A stretch of DNA of 64,000 nt from Haemophilus haemolyticus (GCF_001679045.1 NZ_LYCK01000015.1:62001-126000); one strand, 5' to 3'; positions 28,943 through 39,939 are shown, numbered from the stretch's first letter. Notes: generated by a model not told the origin, from the sequence alone. Numbers and translations are program-made.

Positions 28943-31696
28943 TTACCATTCGTAGCCTACGCCAACGGAGCTCACCACATCGCCTTGTGTATTTGTGCTT
29001 CCGCTTAAACGGAATAACACTTTACCGTTGTCACTTGAGCGGCTATATCCCACTGCGATAGCATTTTGTCCTTTGAAGTTTCCTGCGCCCGCAGAGACCA
29101 TCGATTTACCATTACCTCGCACTTGTGGTAATCCAGCTATTGCAGCAGAACCAGCAATCCCAGCTTTCAGCATTTTATTATGTTGGGTAACTTTTTGATT
29201 AATAGCCTCGACAACAGAATAAAGTTGAGAGCCGTTAATCGCATCCGTTGATGTACTGGTAATACGACCTGCTGCAACGTGCGTAATTTGACGCTCTTTA
29301 CCTTCTGCACCTACGCTGACAGTTGATGTTGGATTTGTACCAGCAAATTTATAAGTTGTGCCTTGAATAGTGATGCTTTCTACTGGCATTGGCTTACTTG
29401 GCGCAGATTCGTTACCTAATACTACAGCACCATCAAACCCTGCATCAACAGTGACATTATTGCCTAATACCATCACATTATGTGATGCAACTTTATTCTC
29501 CGCACCAATCGCTACAGAATTATTACCCGTCACCTCATTTTTGGTGCCGATAGCAATTGAGTTTGTACCACTCGCAAAGGATTCTTTCCCTGCAGCAATT
29601 GAGTTTTCACCAGTCTTACCTAAGAGACTAGTGAGTTTTTCCTCCAATTTTTTTAATTCTTTTTCTTTTTCTGCTCGCTCTTTTTCAAGCTTTTCTTTTT
29701 CTGCTTGTTTTTCTGTAAGTTCTTCTTGTGTTTGTCTTAACTCCTCTGAATTATTTGAATCAGACGATTCTAATTCTTTAATTTTATCTGTGAGATCAGC
29801 TATTTCTTGTTTTTTCTTCTCAAATTTTATTTTAGCTTCATCTGAGGCTTTTTGGGCGTCTTCATATTCTTTTGTTACCCCTTCAACGACTTCATTATAA
29901 GGACCATAAAGTTTTAACTTTTTAGCCCAGTCAGTTAATTCTGTTGCTGTTTTTTTAGCATATTTATTCCATAAATCTTTAGTGGATTCTTTAAATTTAA
30001 ATTCAATATTTTCGTAATAATTTTCACGCTTGTGTATCTCTTTAGCTATTTCACGAGCAAGAAGTTCTCTTTTTTTAGAATTTTCTGTAGTTGGGGATTT
30101 GATTTCTTTATTTCGAGCATCAAGAAAATCTGATATTTTTTTTGCAAACCCTTCAACAACGTCAAGTTGTTTAAGAAAATCATCTTTATCAAAAAGCCAC
30201 TTATCCTCAGGTGCATTGCGATCGATTAGGTTATAGAAGTGATTGTAAAATCTATTTACCCATTTATTTAATCTCTCTGCCTGCTCCTCTTTAATGGCAG
30301 CGCCTTCTCCGCTATTGAAGATATCATCGAAAAATTTTGACGTTTTATAATAATAGAATAAAGGTTTGGTTGTATCTTCAACCTTATGGGGTGTACGTAT
30401 ATTTCCTTCACCCGTATGCTCGAAGATAGAATCTTTATCTTGCTCTTTATCTTTATCCTCAACCTCGTATCCACTAGCACCGATATTATAATTATAGGCA
30501 CCATATACATGGTCAGTTAACAAAAAATCACTGTGATTTACTTGATCCTTATTATCTTGATTATTTTTTAATGGTGGAAGATAAAATACTAGGTTTGCCA
30601 CATTATTAGGTTTATCAAAATTATTATCTGATTTTTTTAGGTTATAACTTTTATTTAAGTCGCTTACTATATTCTCCTCATCTATTATTTTTAGTAAAGT
30701 AGAATATTGTACATAACGTTTTTGTTTGTCAGATGAAAAGAAACTGTTTGTCATTTTATTTGGTATTGTTTCTTCTTTTGGGAGAGTGGTAGGAACTACC
30801 GAATTTACTTTTTCTAGTAAATCTGGAACAATTCCCACATCGGGATTAGCGTATATACCTAGATCCCTTGCTGTACCAAAGTTAAGTAAATATTTTTGAT
30901 TTCTAGATTCAATAATTTTTTGTATCTTTGTTTTGTTAGCATCAAATAATGTCCCAGCATTTATATATCCATTAATAACGCCTTCATATTTATCTATACC
31001 CCATTTTTTAAGCGTTTCAGAGTAATTAGGGTAAGCCTTTTCAACTTCTTTTTTTAAATCTTCTGCTAGTTTTTGACGTCCAGTTGTTCCCTCTGAAGAA
31101 TCTGTAAGTTTAGTGAAATCAAGTTTTTTAATTTGTTCTCTAAAAGTTATCCAGACCAACTTGTCGCCTGAATTGATTGATGTCAAGATGGAACCTAGTT
31201 TGTTTTGGGCTTCATCAAACTCTTTTTTTAAATCATCTAATTCTTTATTTTTGTTATTTAAATCTTTATTTAGTGAATCTATTTTGTTTGTTTTATCATT
31301 ATTATGCTTTGAGATTAACTCTTCTAATTTTTTGATTTTTTTGCTTAGTTCTGTTTCAGTTTTATTGTTAGCTTCAATTTTTATATTTATTTTGGAAAGA
31401 TCATCGTTCGCCATACCCTTATCGGCAAACGTTTGCTTTTCTTTTTCAAGAATAGCCTTAAATTCTTCACGAGAAATATTGCCACCAGTTGCAACAGAAT
31501 CATTACCTTGTGCTAAACCATATTTAGCGGTTACAGCATTGTTATAGCCAGTTGCAACGCCATGATCTCCGGTGACAATATTCCCTTCACCCGTTGTGGA
31601 TGGGGCAGAATAGGCAAGGTTAGAAGATAAAGGCAATGTAAAGAGTAATAAGGCTACTGAACTTTTTGCAGTAGTCAAAGCAGTACGTTTTTTCAA
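28943..31696 (-). CDS. Trimeric autotransporter adhesin (YadA/Hia type)
   Basis: A 917-residue surface adhesin. Order: signal peptide (about 1-31); YadA-head-like repeats (VTGDHGVATGYNNAV, about 38-72); a Lys/Glu-rich coiled coil (about 100-165); a 450-residue central region rich in Lys, Asn and Asp with aromatic clusters and no recognisable repeats; a second coiled coil (about 640-715); head repeats of the SIAAG/SVAIG kind (about 715-770); a neck and short stalk (SDAINGSQLYSVVEAINQK); and a YadA anchor barrel ending VGVGYEW. The anchor makes outer-membrane export likely; the receptor is unknown. The first codon is TTG and no in-frame ATG exists upstream before a stop. No uptake signal lies inside. 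Confidence 0.9.
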   Translation of the reverse strand: MKKRTALTTAKSSVALLLFTLPLSSNLAYSAPSTTGEGNIVTGDHGVATGYNNAVTAKYGLAQGNDSVATGGNISREEFKAILEKEKQTFADKGMANDDLSKINIKIEANNKTETELSKKIKKLEELISKHNNDKTNKIDSLNKDLNNKNKELDDLKKEFDEAQNKLGSILTSINSGDKLVWITFREQIKKLDFTKLTDSSEGTTGRQKLAEDLKKEVEKAYPNYSETLKKWGIDKYEGVINGYINAGTLFDANKTKIQKIIESRNQKYLLNFGTARDLGIYANPDVGIVPDLLEKVNSVVPTTLPKEETIPNKMTNSFFSSDKQKRYVQYSTLLKIIDEENIVSDLNKSYNLKKSDNNFDKPNNVANLVFYLPPLKNNQDNKDQVNHSDFLLTDHVYGAYNYNIGASGYEVEDKDKEQDKDSIFEHTGEGNIRTPHKVEDTTKPLFYYYKTSKFFDDIFNSGEGAAIKEEQAERLNKWVNRFYNHFYNLIDRNAPEDKWLFDKDDFLKQLDVVEGFAKKISDFLDARNKEIKSPTTENSKKRELLAREIAKEIHKRENYYENIEFKFKESTKDLWNKYAKKTATELTDWAKKLKLYGPYNEVVEGVTKEYEDAQKASDEAKIKFEKKKQEIADLTDKIKELESSDSNNSEELRQTQEELTEKQAEKEKLEKERAEKEKELKKLEEKLTSLLGKTGENSIAAGKESFASGTNSIAIGTKNEVTGNNSVAIGAENKVASHNVMVLGNNVTVDAGFDGAVVLGNESAPSKPMPVESITIQGTTYKFAGTNPTSTVSVGAEGKERQITHVAAGRITSTSTDAINGSQLYSVVEAINQKVTQHNKMLKAGIAGSAAIAGLPQVRGNGKSMVSAGAGNFKGQNAIAVGYSRSSDNGKVLFRLSGSTNTQGDVVSSVGVGYEW

Positions 31697-31869
31697 AATA
31701 TCCCCCAGGATGATAATGTTAGGTTACATGTATAATTGGTTCGAGATTATATATTTTTTTTAAATTAAAATATCGATAGAATTATCTGTTTTGTGATCTT
31801 GCTTGTGTTTTTTTTTATATTTTGAGTAGAATGTAACCAAATAGATGTAAATTAAGATGTATTTAAACA

Positions 31870-33786
31870 ATGATTGTATTTAGTAATCTGTCCTTAAAAC
31901 GAGGGCAAACGGAACTGCTCGAAAATGCTTCTGCTACGATTAATCCCAAGCAAAAAGTCGGCTTGGTGGGGAAGAATGGTTGTGGAAAATCTTCGCTTTT
32001 TGCCTTATTAAAAAAAGAATTAACGCCAGAGGGCGGAGAGGTAAATTACCCATCAAATTGGCGGGTATCTTGGGTGAATCAAGAAACGCCCGCATTGGAT
32101 ATTTCTGCTATTGATTATGTAATTCAAGGGGATCGTGAATATTGCCGTTTGCAACAAGAGCTTGATCATGCAAATGAACGCAATGACGGTAACGCTATTG
32201 CGCGTATTCATGGGCAATTAGAAATGTTGGATGCGTGGACAATTCAATCTCGTGCTGCTTCTTTATTGCATGGTTTAGGATTTAGCCAAGAAGAAATAAC
32301 TCAGCCAGTGAAAGCCTTTTCGGGTGGTTGGCGGATGCGTTTGAATTTGGCGCAAGCTCTGCTTTGTCCATCGGATTTATTATTACTGGATGAACCGACC
32401 AACCATTTGGATTTGGATGCGGTTATTTGGTTGGAACGTTGGCTAGTGCAATATCAAGGCACCTTGGTATTAATTTCTCACGACCGTGATTTTCTCGATC
32501 CGATTGTGACAAAAATCCTTCATATCGAAAATCAAAAGCTCAACGAATACACGGGCGATTATTCTTCCTTTGAAGTGCAACGGGCAACCAAGCTGGCACA
32601 ACAAACAGCCATGTATCGTCAGCAACAACAAAAGATTTCCCATTTACAAAAATATATTGATCGTTTTAAAGCTAAAGCGACCAAATCTAAACAGGCGCAA
32701 AGCCGTATGAAAGCCTTAGAGCGCATGGAACTGATCGCACCTGCTTACGTGGATAATCCTTTTACCTTTGAATTTCGTCCGCCACAATCTTTGCCGAATC
32801 CGTTAGTAATGATTGAGCAGGCGAGTGCGGGCTATGGTAGTGGAGAAAGTGCGGTAGAAATTTTAGGTAAAATTAAACTGAATTTGGTGCCAGGTTCGAG
32901 CATTGGTTTACTCGGTAAAAATGGTGCGGGAAAATCAACTTTGATTAAACTTTTAGCGGGAGAACTGACCGCACTTTCAGGCATAGTGCAGTTGGCAAAA
33001 GGTGTTCAACTTGGCTATTTTGCCCAGCATCAATTAGATACTTTGCGCGCAGACGAATCTGCCCTGTGGCATATGCAAAAACTCGCTCCCGAGCAAACAG
33101 AGCAACAGGTTCGAGATTATTTGGGCAGTTTTGCGTTCCACGGCGATAAAGTAAATCAAGCAGTGAAATCTTTTTCTGGTGGTGAAAAAGCTCGTTTAGT
33201 GTTGGCTTTGATTGTTTGGCAACGCCCGAATTTGTTACTACTTGATGAGCCGACTAACCATTTGGATTTGGATATGCGTCAAGCATTAACCGAAGCGCTG
33301 GTGGATTACGAAGGTTCTTTGGTGGTGGTGTCTCATGATCGTCATTTATTACGCAATACCGTAGAAGAATTTTATTTAGTTCACGATAAAAAAGTGGAAG
33401 AATTCAAAGGCGATTTAGAAGACTATCAAAAATGGCTGAGTGAACAAAACAGCACGCCTGAAAATAAAGTCTCAGAAAAAGTTGGCGATAATGAAAATTC
33501 GGTTCAAAATCGTAAGGAACAAAAACGCCGTGAAGCAGAGTTACGCCAACAAACTGCGCCATTACGTAAAAAAATCATGCAATTAGAAGAAAAAATGAAT
33601 AAATTTTCTTCTGAGCTTACGAGCATAGAAAATCACCTGGCAGATGCTGAATTATATAATGCCGAAAATAAAGAAAAATTGACCGCACTTTTGACACAAC
33701 AAGTGGATGTGAAGAAAGCATTGGATGATGTAGAAATGGAATGGATGACTGCTCAGGAAGAATTGGAAGAAATGCTTCAAGCATAA
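31870..33786 (+). CDS. yheS: ABC-F family ATPase (YheS type)
   Basis: A 638-residue soluble protein with two ABC ATPase cassettes and no membrane domain. Cassette 1 has VGLVGKNGCGKSSL, signature FSGGWRMRLNLAQAL and Walker B LLLLDEPTNHLDLDAV. Cassette 2 has IGLLGKNGAGKSTL, FSGGEKARLVLAL and the second LLLLDEPTNHLDL. The arm/linker between them (about 245-285) is Lys/Gln-rich, and a charged coiled-coil tail follows. Length and sequence match YheS rather than Uup, EttA or YbiT. ABC-F proteins act on the ribosome E-site to rescue stalled translation. Three uptake signals. A short intergenic step leads to the zinc-finger gene. Confidence 0.93.
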   Translation: MIVFSNLSLKRGQTELLENASATINPKQKVGLVGKNGCGKSSLFALLKKELTPEGGEVNYPSNWRVSWVNQETPALDISAIDYVIQGDREYCRLQQELDHANERNDGNAIARIHGQLEMLDAWTIQSRAASLLHGLGFSQEEITQPVKAFSGGWRMRLNLAQALLCPSDLLLLDEPTNHLDLDAVIWLERWLVQYQGTLVLISHDRDFLDPIVTKILHIENQKLNEYTGDYSSFEVQRATKLAQQTAMYRQQQQKISHLQKYIDRFKAKATKSKQAQSRMKALERMELIAPAYVDNPFTFEFRPPQSLPNPLVMIEQASAGYGSGESAVEILGKIKLNLVPGSSIGLLGKNGAGKSTLIKLLAGELTALSGIVQLAKGVQLGYFAQHQLDTLRADESALWHMQKLAPEQTEQQVRDYLGSFAFHGDKVNQAVKSFSGGEKARLVLALIVWQRPNLLLLDEPTNHLDLDMRQALTEALVDYEGSLVVVSHDRHLLRNTVEEFYLVHDKKVEEFKGDLEDYQKWLSEQNSTPENKVSEKVGDNENSVQNRKEQKRREAELRQQTAPLRKKIMQLEEKMNKFSSELTSIENHLADAELYNAENKEKLTALLTQQVDVKKALDDVEMEWMTAQEELEEMLQA

Positions 33787-33795
33787 GGACAGATT

Positions 33796-34332
33796 ATGAA
33801 TCAAAGCCTTTTTCATCATAGCAAACAACAGGAGTATTGCCCTCAATGTGGTGCGCCTTTGCAAATTAAACAAGGCAAAAAAGGACTGTTTTTAGGTTGC
33901 TCAGCTTATCCTGAATGTGATTATTTGCGTCCTTTGCAACGGGCGGAACATAAAGTATTAAAAACACTTGATGAAATTTGCCCGAAGTGCGGTAATTTAT
34001 TGCAGTTGAAACAAGGCAGTTTTGGGATGTTTATTGGTTGTAGCCATTATCCTGAATGCGATTTTGTGGTGCGGGAAGAATCTGAATCTGAGGAAAAAAT
34101 TACGTGTCCTGAATGTAAAACGGGGCATTTGATTTCTCGTCGGGGTCGTCAAGGAAAAATTTTTTACGGCTGTGATAATTTCCCTAAATGTAAATTTTCT
34201 TTGCCTGCTAAGCCTTATGCCGTGTCTTGCCCAACGTGCCATTTCCCACTTTCTTTATTAAAAAGTGAAGATGGGGAAAAACAAATTTTTCAGTGTGCAA
34301 ATAAAACTTGTCGTCATATTTTTGAGCAATAA
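33796..34332 (+). CDS. yrdD: Topoisomerase-type zinc-finger protein (YrdD-like)
   Basis: A 178-residue protein built of four C4 zinc fingers like those at the end of topoisomerase I (CPQCGAPLQIKQGKKGLFLGC, CPKCGNLLQLKQGSFGMFIGC, CPECKTGHLI...GCDNFPKC, CPTCHFPLSLL...CANKTC), with the repeated YPECD spacer. There is no topoisomerase core. It lies 9 bp after the ABC-F gene and 15 bp before tsaC; yrdD-tsaC-aroE linkage is also seen in E. coli. Its own function is unknown. Confidence 0.88.
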   Translation: MNQSLFHHSKQQEYCPQCGAPLQIKQGKKGLFLGCSAYPECDYLRPLQRAEHKVLKTLDEICPKCGNLLQLKQGSFGMFIGCSHYPECDFVVREESESEEKITCPECKTGHLISRRGRQGKIFYGCDNFPKCKFSLPAKPYAVSCPTCHFPLSLLKSEDGEKQIFQCANKTCRHIFEQ

Positions 34333-34347
34333 AAGTAAAAGAGTGAA

Positions 34348-34899
34348 ATGAATAGAGAACAAATTGCCGAGGCCCTTCGACAAAATCAAGTGGTTGCGTA
34401 TCCCACTGAAGCTGTATTTGGCTTGGGCTGTAATCCGCAAAGTGAAAGTGCGGTAAAAAAATTACTCGATTTAAAGCAACGTCCAGTGGAAAAAGGATTG
34501 ATTTTAGTGGCACCTAGCTTGGATTTTTTCCGTCCTTTTGTTGATTTTGAGCAGATTAATGATGAGCAGCTTTCTCGCCTGCAAGGTAAATATGAACGCC
34601 CAACTACTTGGATTGTTCCCGCAAAATCAACAACCCCGCATTTTCTCACAGGAAAATTTGATAGCATCGCGGTACGTTTGTGCGATCACCCTTCCGTAAA
34701 AGCCTTATGTGAACTCACGGGTTTTGCATTAACTTCGACCAGCGCCAATCTGACTGGTGAGCCACCTTGTCGCACCGCCGATGAAGTGCGGTCACAATTC
34801 GGTGCAGATTTTCCTGTATTGGATGAAATGGTAGGCGGGGCGCATAATCCATCCGAAATTCGAGACTTGCGTACAAATCAACTTTTTAGACAGGGATAA
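34348..34899 (+). CDS. tsaC: Threonylcarbamoyl-AMP synthase TsaC
   Basis: Makes threonylcarbamoyl-AMP for the t6A37 modification of ANN-decoding tRNAs, passed to TsaB-TsaD-TsaE. The 183-residue short form has the YrdC start [14 protein letters not shown] with Lys and Arg in [15 protein letters not shown], and the SxN motif [14 protein letters not shown] near residue 135. It precedes aroE by 3 bases, as in E. coli, and is probably coupled with it. Confidence 0.94.
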   Translation: MNREQIAEALRQNQVVAYPTEAVFGLGCNPQSESAVKKLLDLKQRPVEKGLILVAPSLDFFRPFVDFEQINDEQLSRLQGKYERPTTWIVPAKSTTPHFLTGKFDSIAVRLCDHPSVKALCELTGFALTSTSANLTGEPPCRTADEVRSQFGADFPVLDEMVGGAHNPSEIRDLRTNQLFRQG

Positions 34900-35709
<810 letters not shown>

Positions 35710-35720
35710 GGTAATTGACA

Positions 35721-36473
35721 ATGAAAAGTAAATACAGCGACTTTATGGTGTATGTCGATGAAAGTGGAGACCATAGTTTACAGTCAATCGACAAAAACTA
35801 CCCTGTGTTTGTGCTTGCATTCTGTATTTTTTATAAAAATCATTATAGAAATAATATTGTTCCACAGATACAGAAGCTAAAATTTGATTATTTTGGTCAT
35901 GATATGGTGATATTGCATGAGCATGAAATCCGTAAAGAAAAAGGCGATTTTAATATTTTTACTTCTCGTGAACAGCGTGAAGGTTTTATGGAACGTATTT
36001 CATCTATTATTGAAAATACTAATTTTATTCTTGCTGCCTGTGCGATTGATAAGCGAAAAATGCCACAAAATGAAACAACACACCCTTATCATTTTTCACT
36101 CAAACATTGCTTAGAAACCCTATACGAATTTGTTTGTGAAAAGCATCAAGAAGATAAAATCACTTTTGTTGCCGTGGAAAGCCGTGGACGTAATGAGGAT
36201 AGAGAGTTAGAGCTGGAATTTTTACGTATTTGTGACGGACAAAATAAATTCAAAAAGCCTTTGCCTTTTCAAGTAAAGATTGTGCCAAAGCAGATTAATT
36301 CTGTAGGACTACAGGTGGCTGATTTGGTAGCAAGACCTATCGGAAGATATATTTTAGATAGTAACCAGCCAAATCGAGCCTTTGAGATTCTTAAAAAGAA
36401 ATTTTATTGTGAAGGTGGAAGAAAAATACTGGGGGAAAATTTTGATCAAAAAGGGCTTAAACATTTTCCTTAG
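35721..36473 (+). CDS. DUF3800 domain protein, probable accessory gene
   Basis: A 250-residue protein starting with the DUF3800 signature MVYVDESGDHS (Asp-Glu-Ser-Gly-Asp, about 9-19) and ending with NSVGLQVADLVARPIGRYI, the second conserved acidic/basic motif. These acidic motifs are thought to form an RNase H-like metal site, and DUF3800 genes recur in mobile and defence contexts. No function is proven here. ATG 35721 (AAGGT upstream) is preferred over the TTG at 35715. It is A+T-rich, has no exact uptake signal, and is wedged between aroE and tag. Cargo or defence role is inference. Confidence 0.8.
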   Translation: MKSKYSDFMVYVDESGDHSLQSIDKNYPVFVLAFCIFYKNHYRNNIVPQIQKLKFDYFGHDMVILHEHEIRKEKGDFNIFTSREQREGFMERISSIIENTNFILAACAIDKRKMPQNETTHPYHFSLKHCLETLYEFVCEKHQEDKITFVAVESRGRNEDRELELEFLRICDGQNKFKKPLPFQVKIVPKQINSVGLQVADLVARPIGRYILDSNQPNRAFEILKKKFYCEGGRKILGENFDQKGLKHFP

Positions 36474-36587
36474 TCCTAAAAAGCGAAAAGCCTCAATGAA
36501 ACTCACTGAAGCTATGACGCCGACCAAGCACCCTCGATCCACTTGGCTCGGAATATATCAAAACATTTTATTTTGTCAAGTTTTAAT

Positions 36588-37151
36588 ATGCAACAAATAA
36601 CCAGATGCCCTTGGGTTGGCGAACAACCTATTTATATTGATTATCATGACAAGGAATGGGGAAAGCCTGAATTCGACAGCCAAAAGCTATTTGAAAAAAT
36701 TTGTTTGGAAGGGCAGCAAGCGGGGCTTTCGTGGATTACGGTTTTGAAAAAACGTGAATCTTACCGTGAGGCTTTTCATCAATTTGATCCGAAAAAAATC
36801 GCAAAAATGACCGCACTTGATATTGATGCTTGTATGAAAAATGCAGGATTAATTCGCCATCGAGCCAAGTTAGAGGCCATTGTCAAAAATGCGAAAGCTT
36901 ATTTGGAGATGGAAAAGTGCGGTGAAAATTTCAGTGATTTTGTTTGGTCATTTGTAAATCATAAACCGATCGTCAATGATGTGCCTGATTTGCGATATGT
37001 GCCGGCTAAACCGGAAATATCTAGAGCTCTTTCTAAAGCCTTAAAAAAACGTGGTTTCGTCTTTGTTGGCGAAACCACGTGCTATGCGTTTATGCAGTCT
37101 ATGGGGCTGGTGGACGATCATTTAAATGATTGTCCTTGCAAAACTCGCTAG
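36588..37151 (+). CDS. tag: DNA-3-methyladenine glycosylase I
   Basis: Excises 3-methyladenine from alkylated DNA. The 187-residue protein equals the E. coli Tag length (from memory) and keeps the zinc site: Cys in RCPWVG, His in YHDKEWG, and His/Cys in DDHLNDCPC. The catalytic Glu lies in EGQQAGLSW. The frame extends to a TTG at 36543, but ATG 36588 gives the family start. It converges on lgtF with a 4-base overlap of the two 3' ends. Two uptake signals lie within it. Confidence 0.95.
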   Translation: MQQITRCPWVGEQPIYIDYHDKEWGKPEFDSQKLFEKICLEGQQAGLSWITVLKKRESYREAFHQFDPKKIAKMTALDIDACMKNAGLIRHRAKLEAIVKNAKAYLEMEKCGENFSDFVWSFVNHKPIVNDVPDLRYVPAKPEISRALSKALKKRGFVFVGETTCYAFMQSMGLVDDHLNDCPCKTR

Positions 37152-37912
37152 TATTTATGCTGATCGCGCTCCCATAAATCGGCGTATTTTACAAAGGTTG
37201 AATGTGCCGATAACACCGCTAATAAAAATCCTTGTTTGCCATCTAAAAAACCCGCTTTTAACAAATACATCTTCACAAAACAACCGAGCGCATGCGTGAT
37301 TCCTTGCCAAAGTGTGGCTTTTTTTCCTTTAGCTTGGCGTTGGTCTGCCCATGCTTTGGCATAATCTGCGGATTTCACTAGATAATGATGAATGCTTTTA
37401 TAAGTGAAATGCTCTAAATCACCTGTCAATTTTTCTACTTTTGTGCCAGCAGGAAATTCCACTTTTTCATGCACAAGTGAATCGTTATATTGCGCATAGT
37501 TTGTGCGATAGAGACGAACCACATAATCGGGATACCAGCCTGAATGGCGAATTTCACGTCCAAAGACTTCACTCACTCGTGGAATTTCATAAACGGTATT
37601 TTCTCGAGCATTTTTAACCGCACTTAAGATAGCCTGTTGTAGCTTGGGTGTAACGCGTTCGTCTGCATCTAACCAGAGTACATAATCACTGGTTACATAT
37701 TGTTGGGTTAATTGGCGTTGTTTACCAAAGCCCGGCCACTGGCTATTTTCATAGAATTTCGCTCCATAACTGAGCGCAATTTCTTTGGTGTTATCTGTGC
37801 TACCGGAATCTAGAATGATAATTTCATCCACCCAATCTTTTACGGTGTCTAAGCAATTGGCGAGGTCTTGTGCTTCATTTTTTACAATCATCGCAACGCT
37901 AATTGTAGGCAT
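37148..37912 (-). CDS. lgtF: LOS inner-core glucosyltransferase LgtF (GT2 family)
   Basis: GT2 glycosyltransferase. The 254-residue protein has the GT-A start [19 protein letters not shown], the nucleotide site [12 protein letters not shown] and the DxD motif LWLDADERV (about 87). It lies divergent from waaA. In H. influenzae this linkage identifies LgtF, which adds the beta-1,4-glucose to heptose I of lipooligosaccharide. The equivalent enterobacterial gene is waaE/kdtX, so exact sugar specificity is inferred from context. No repeat tract for phase variation is seen in it. Confidence 0.82.
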   Translation of the reverse strand: MPTISVAMIVKNEAQDLANCLDTVKDWVDEIIILDSGSTDNTKEIALSYGAKFYENSQWPGFGKQRQLTQQYVTSDYVLWLDADERVTPKLQQAILSAVKNARENTVYEIPRVSEVFGREIRHSGWYPDYVVRLYRTNYAQYNDSLVHEKVEFPAGTKVEKLTGDLEHFTYKSIHHYLVKSADYAKAWADQRQAKGKKATLWQGITHALGCFVKMYLLKAGFLDGKQGFLLAVLSAHSTFVKYADLWERDQHKY

Positions 37913-37974
37913 ATTTTCAATCCTTTTTTTGCTATACTAGCCGAAATTTTTTCAAGTATAACCGAATTTCATTT

Positions 37975-39258
37975 ATGTGGCGTTTTTTTTATACGAGCTT
38001 GATGTATCTGATTCAACCGTTGGTGCTACTCTTTATGTGGCTACGCGGATTTAAGGCACCGAATTACCGAAAAAGGCTTGGTGAGCGTTATGGTTTTTAT
38101 GCTTCACTGACACCGCCTAAAACTGGTGGTATTGTTATTCATGCGGCATCAGTGGGCGAGGTTATTGCAGCTACGCCACTCGTGCAGAAACTCAAACAAA
38201 ATTACCCGCACTTACCTATTACTTTCACTACGGTTACCCCTACGGGGTCTGATCGTGTCAAAGCGGCTTTTGGCGATAGCGTTTTCCATTGTTATTTGCC
38301 TTACGATATACCTTACGCCATTAATCGTTTTATCGACTTTGTTCAGCCAAAACTTTGTATTGTGATTGAAACAGAACTTTGGCCAAATTTAATCCAACAA
38401 TTTTCTCGCCGTGGCATCCCTTTTGTGGTGGCAAATGCACGCTTATCTGCCCGTTCAGCGCGCCGTTATGGCAAAATTAAACCGCGTTTGCAAAATATGT
38501 TTTCACAAATTGATTTAATTGCACCTCAAGACAAAATTAGTAGCAATCGTTATTTGGATTTAGGTTATCGCAAAGATAAATTGAAGGTGACGGGCAATAT
38601 TAAATATGATCTTGCCATCACGGATGAGTTACGCGAAAAGATTGATGCTTTACGAGCACTTTGGGTAAAAAATCGTCCTATTTGGATTGCTGCGAGTACC
38701 CATGAAGGCGAAGAGCAAATTATCTTACAAGCACATCGCCAATTATTGGAAAAGTACCCAAATTTATTGTTATTGCTCGTTCCACGCCATCCAGAGCGTT
38801 TTAATATGGTGGCTGATTTACTTAAAAAGGAAAAATTTCAATTTATTCGTCGTTCCACAAATGAAGTACCAAATGAAAATACCCAAGTGATTTTGGGAGA
38901 CAGTATGGGCGAACTGATGTTGATGTATGGCGTTTCCGATATTGCTTTTGTGGGTGGAAGCCTTGTGAAACACGGGGGGCATAATCCTTTAGAACCTCTT
39001 GCGTTTAAAATGCCAGTGATTACCGGCAAGCATACTTTTAATTTCCCTGAGATATTTAGAATGTTGGTGGAAGTGCAAGGTGTGTTGGAAGTTAATTCAA
39101 CCGCAGATGCCTTGGAACGCGCGGTAGAAGCCTTATTAAATTCAAAAGAGGCGAGCGAACGTTTAGGCAATGCTGGCTATGAAGTACTGATGGAAAACCG
39201 AGGGGCATTACAGCGTTTGTTAGATTTATTAAAACCTTATTTGGAGCGCAATGTATGA
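37975..39258 (+). CDS. waaA: 3-deoxy-D-manno-octulosonic acid transferase
   Basis: Transfers Kdo to lipid A at the inner membrane. The 427-residue GT30 protein has an N-terminal membrane anchor ([19 protein letters not shown]), the catalytic Glu in [15 protein letters not shown] (about 60), and the C-terminal GT-B block [19 protein letters not shown]. influenzae WaaA is known to be monofunctional, adding one Kdo that is then phosphorylated. Its stop overlaps the coaD start by four bases (ATGA). Confidence 0.95.
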   Translation: MWRFFYTSLMYLIQPLVLLFMWLRGFKAPNYRKRLGERYGFYASLTPPKTGGIVIHAASVGEVIAATPLVQKLKQNYPHLPITFTTVTPTGSDRVKAAFGDSVFHCYLPYDIPYAINRFIDFVQPKLCIVIETELWPNLIQQFSRRGIPFVVANARLSARSARRYGKIKPRLQNMFSQIDLIAPQDKISSNRYLDLGYRKDKLKVTGNIKYDLAITDELREKIDALRALWVKNRPIWIAASTHEGEEQIILQAHRQLLEKYPNLLLLLVPRHPERFNMVADLLKKEKFQFIRRSTNEVPNENTQVILGDSMGELMLMYGVSDIAFVGGSLVKHGGHNPLEPLAFKMPVITGKHTFNFPEIFRMLVEVQGVLEVNSTADALERAVEALLNSKEASERLGNAGYEVLMENRGALQRLLDLLKPYLERNV

Positions 39259-39725
39259 CGAGCGTGATTTATCCCGGTACTTTTGATCCGATTACGAACG
39301 GTCATTTAGACATTATTGAAAGAAGTGCGGTAATTTTTCCTCGTGTTTTAGTGGCGGTGGCGAATAGCCCAAGCAAGAAACCGCTATTTTCGTTGGATGA
39401 ACGAGTAGAACTTGTGCGTCAATCTGTTGCACATTTATCCAATGTGGAGGTTTTTGGCTTCTCTGATTTGTTGGCCAATGTGATTAAGCAGCACAATATT
39501 TCCGCTATTATTCGCGGCGTACGCACGACAACAGATTTTGAATATGAACTTCAATTAGCTGCCCTTAATCGTTTACTCACAAAAGGCGTAGATAGTTTGT
39601 TTTTCCCACCCGCAGAAAAATGGGCGTTTGTTTCTTCCACCATTGTGCGTGAAATTTATTTGCATGGCGGTGATGTCGCTGAGCTAGTTCCTGTGCCAGT
39701 GTTGAATGCGTTAAAAGCACGATGA
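39255..39725 (+). CDS. coaD: Phosphopantetheine adenylyltransferase
   Basis: Penultimate step of coenzyme A synthesis. The 156-residue protein has the nucleotidyltransferase start [18 protein letters not shown] with the TxGH-like HxGH equivalent NGHLD, and the KMSKS-like region [15 protein letters not shown]. It overlaps waaA and the next lipoprotein gene by four bases each, forming a tight translationally coupled trio. Confidence 0.96.
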   Translation: MTSVIYPGTFDPITNGHLDIIERSAVIFPRVLVAVANSPSKKPLFSLDERVELVRQSVAHLSNVEVFGFSDLLANVIKQHNISAIIRGVRTTTDFEYELQLAALNRLLTKGVDSLFFPPAEKWAFVSSTIVREIYLHGGDVAELVPVPVLNALKAR

Positions 39726-39934
39726 TAAAAACCTTTATTTTTTTGACCGCACTTATCGCTTTATCTGGTTGTGGTTCCGTGGTCAAACTTATCGATCCAA
39801 CAGAAAAATATACCGCCTATGCAGGGGCTGCTTATGATCTTGAAATGGCCCAACAATGGGGATTGCCAATCTTAGATTTGCCTCTCTCATTTTTATTAGA
39901 CACCGTATTACTGCCCTATGCGTGGGCCCAATAA
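39722..39934 (+). CDS. YceK/YidQ-like (DUF1375) small lipoprotein
   Basis: A 70-residue predicted lipoprotein with lipobox LIALSGC (Cys17) and the DUF1375 pattern: [11 protein letters not shown], then [20 protein letters not shown] near the C-terminus. The family is linked to outer-membrane lipoproteins of unknown role. The start overlaps coaD by four bases, so it is coupled to waaA-coaD. rep begins six bases after its stop. Confidence 0.85.
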   Translation: MIKTFIFLTALIALSGCGSVVKLIDPTEKYTAYAGAAYDLEMAQQWGLPILDLPLSFLLDTVLLPYAWAQ

Positions 39935-39939
39935 TTCTT

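Noticed and set aside
29370-29900. Long open frame antisense to the autotransporter
   Set aside because: Ser/Phe-rich composition is the mirror of the Glu/Lys-rich coiled coil on the other strand.
35715-35723. TTG start for the DUF3800 gene
   Set aside because: ATG 35721 lies two codons later with a suitable leader.
36543-36587. N-terminal extension of tag from TTG 36543
   Set aside because: ATG 36588 gives the standard 187-residue Tag start before the zinc-ligand Cys.
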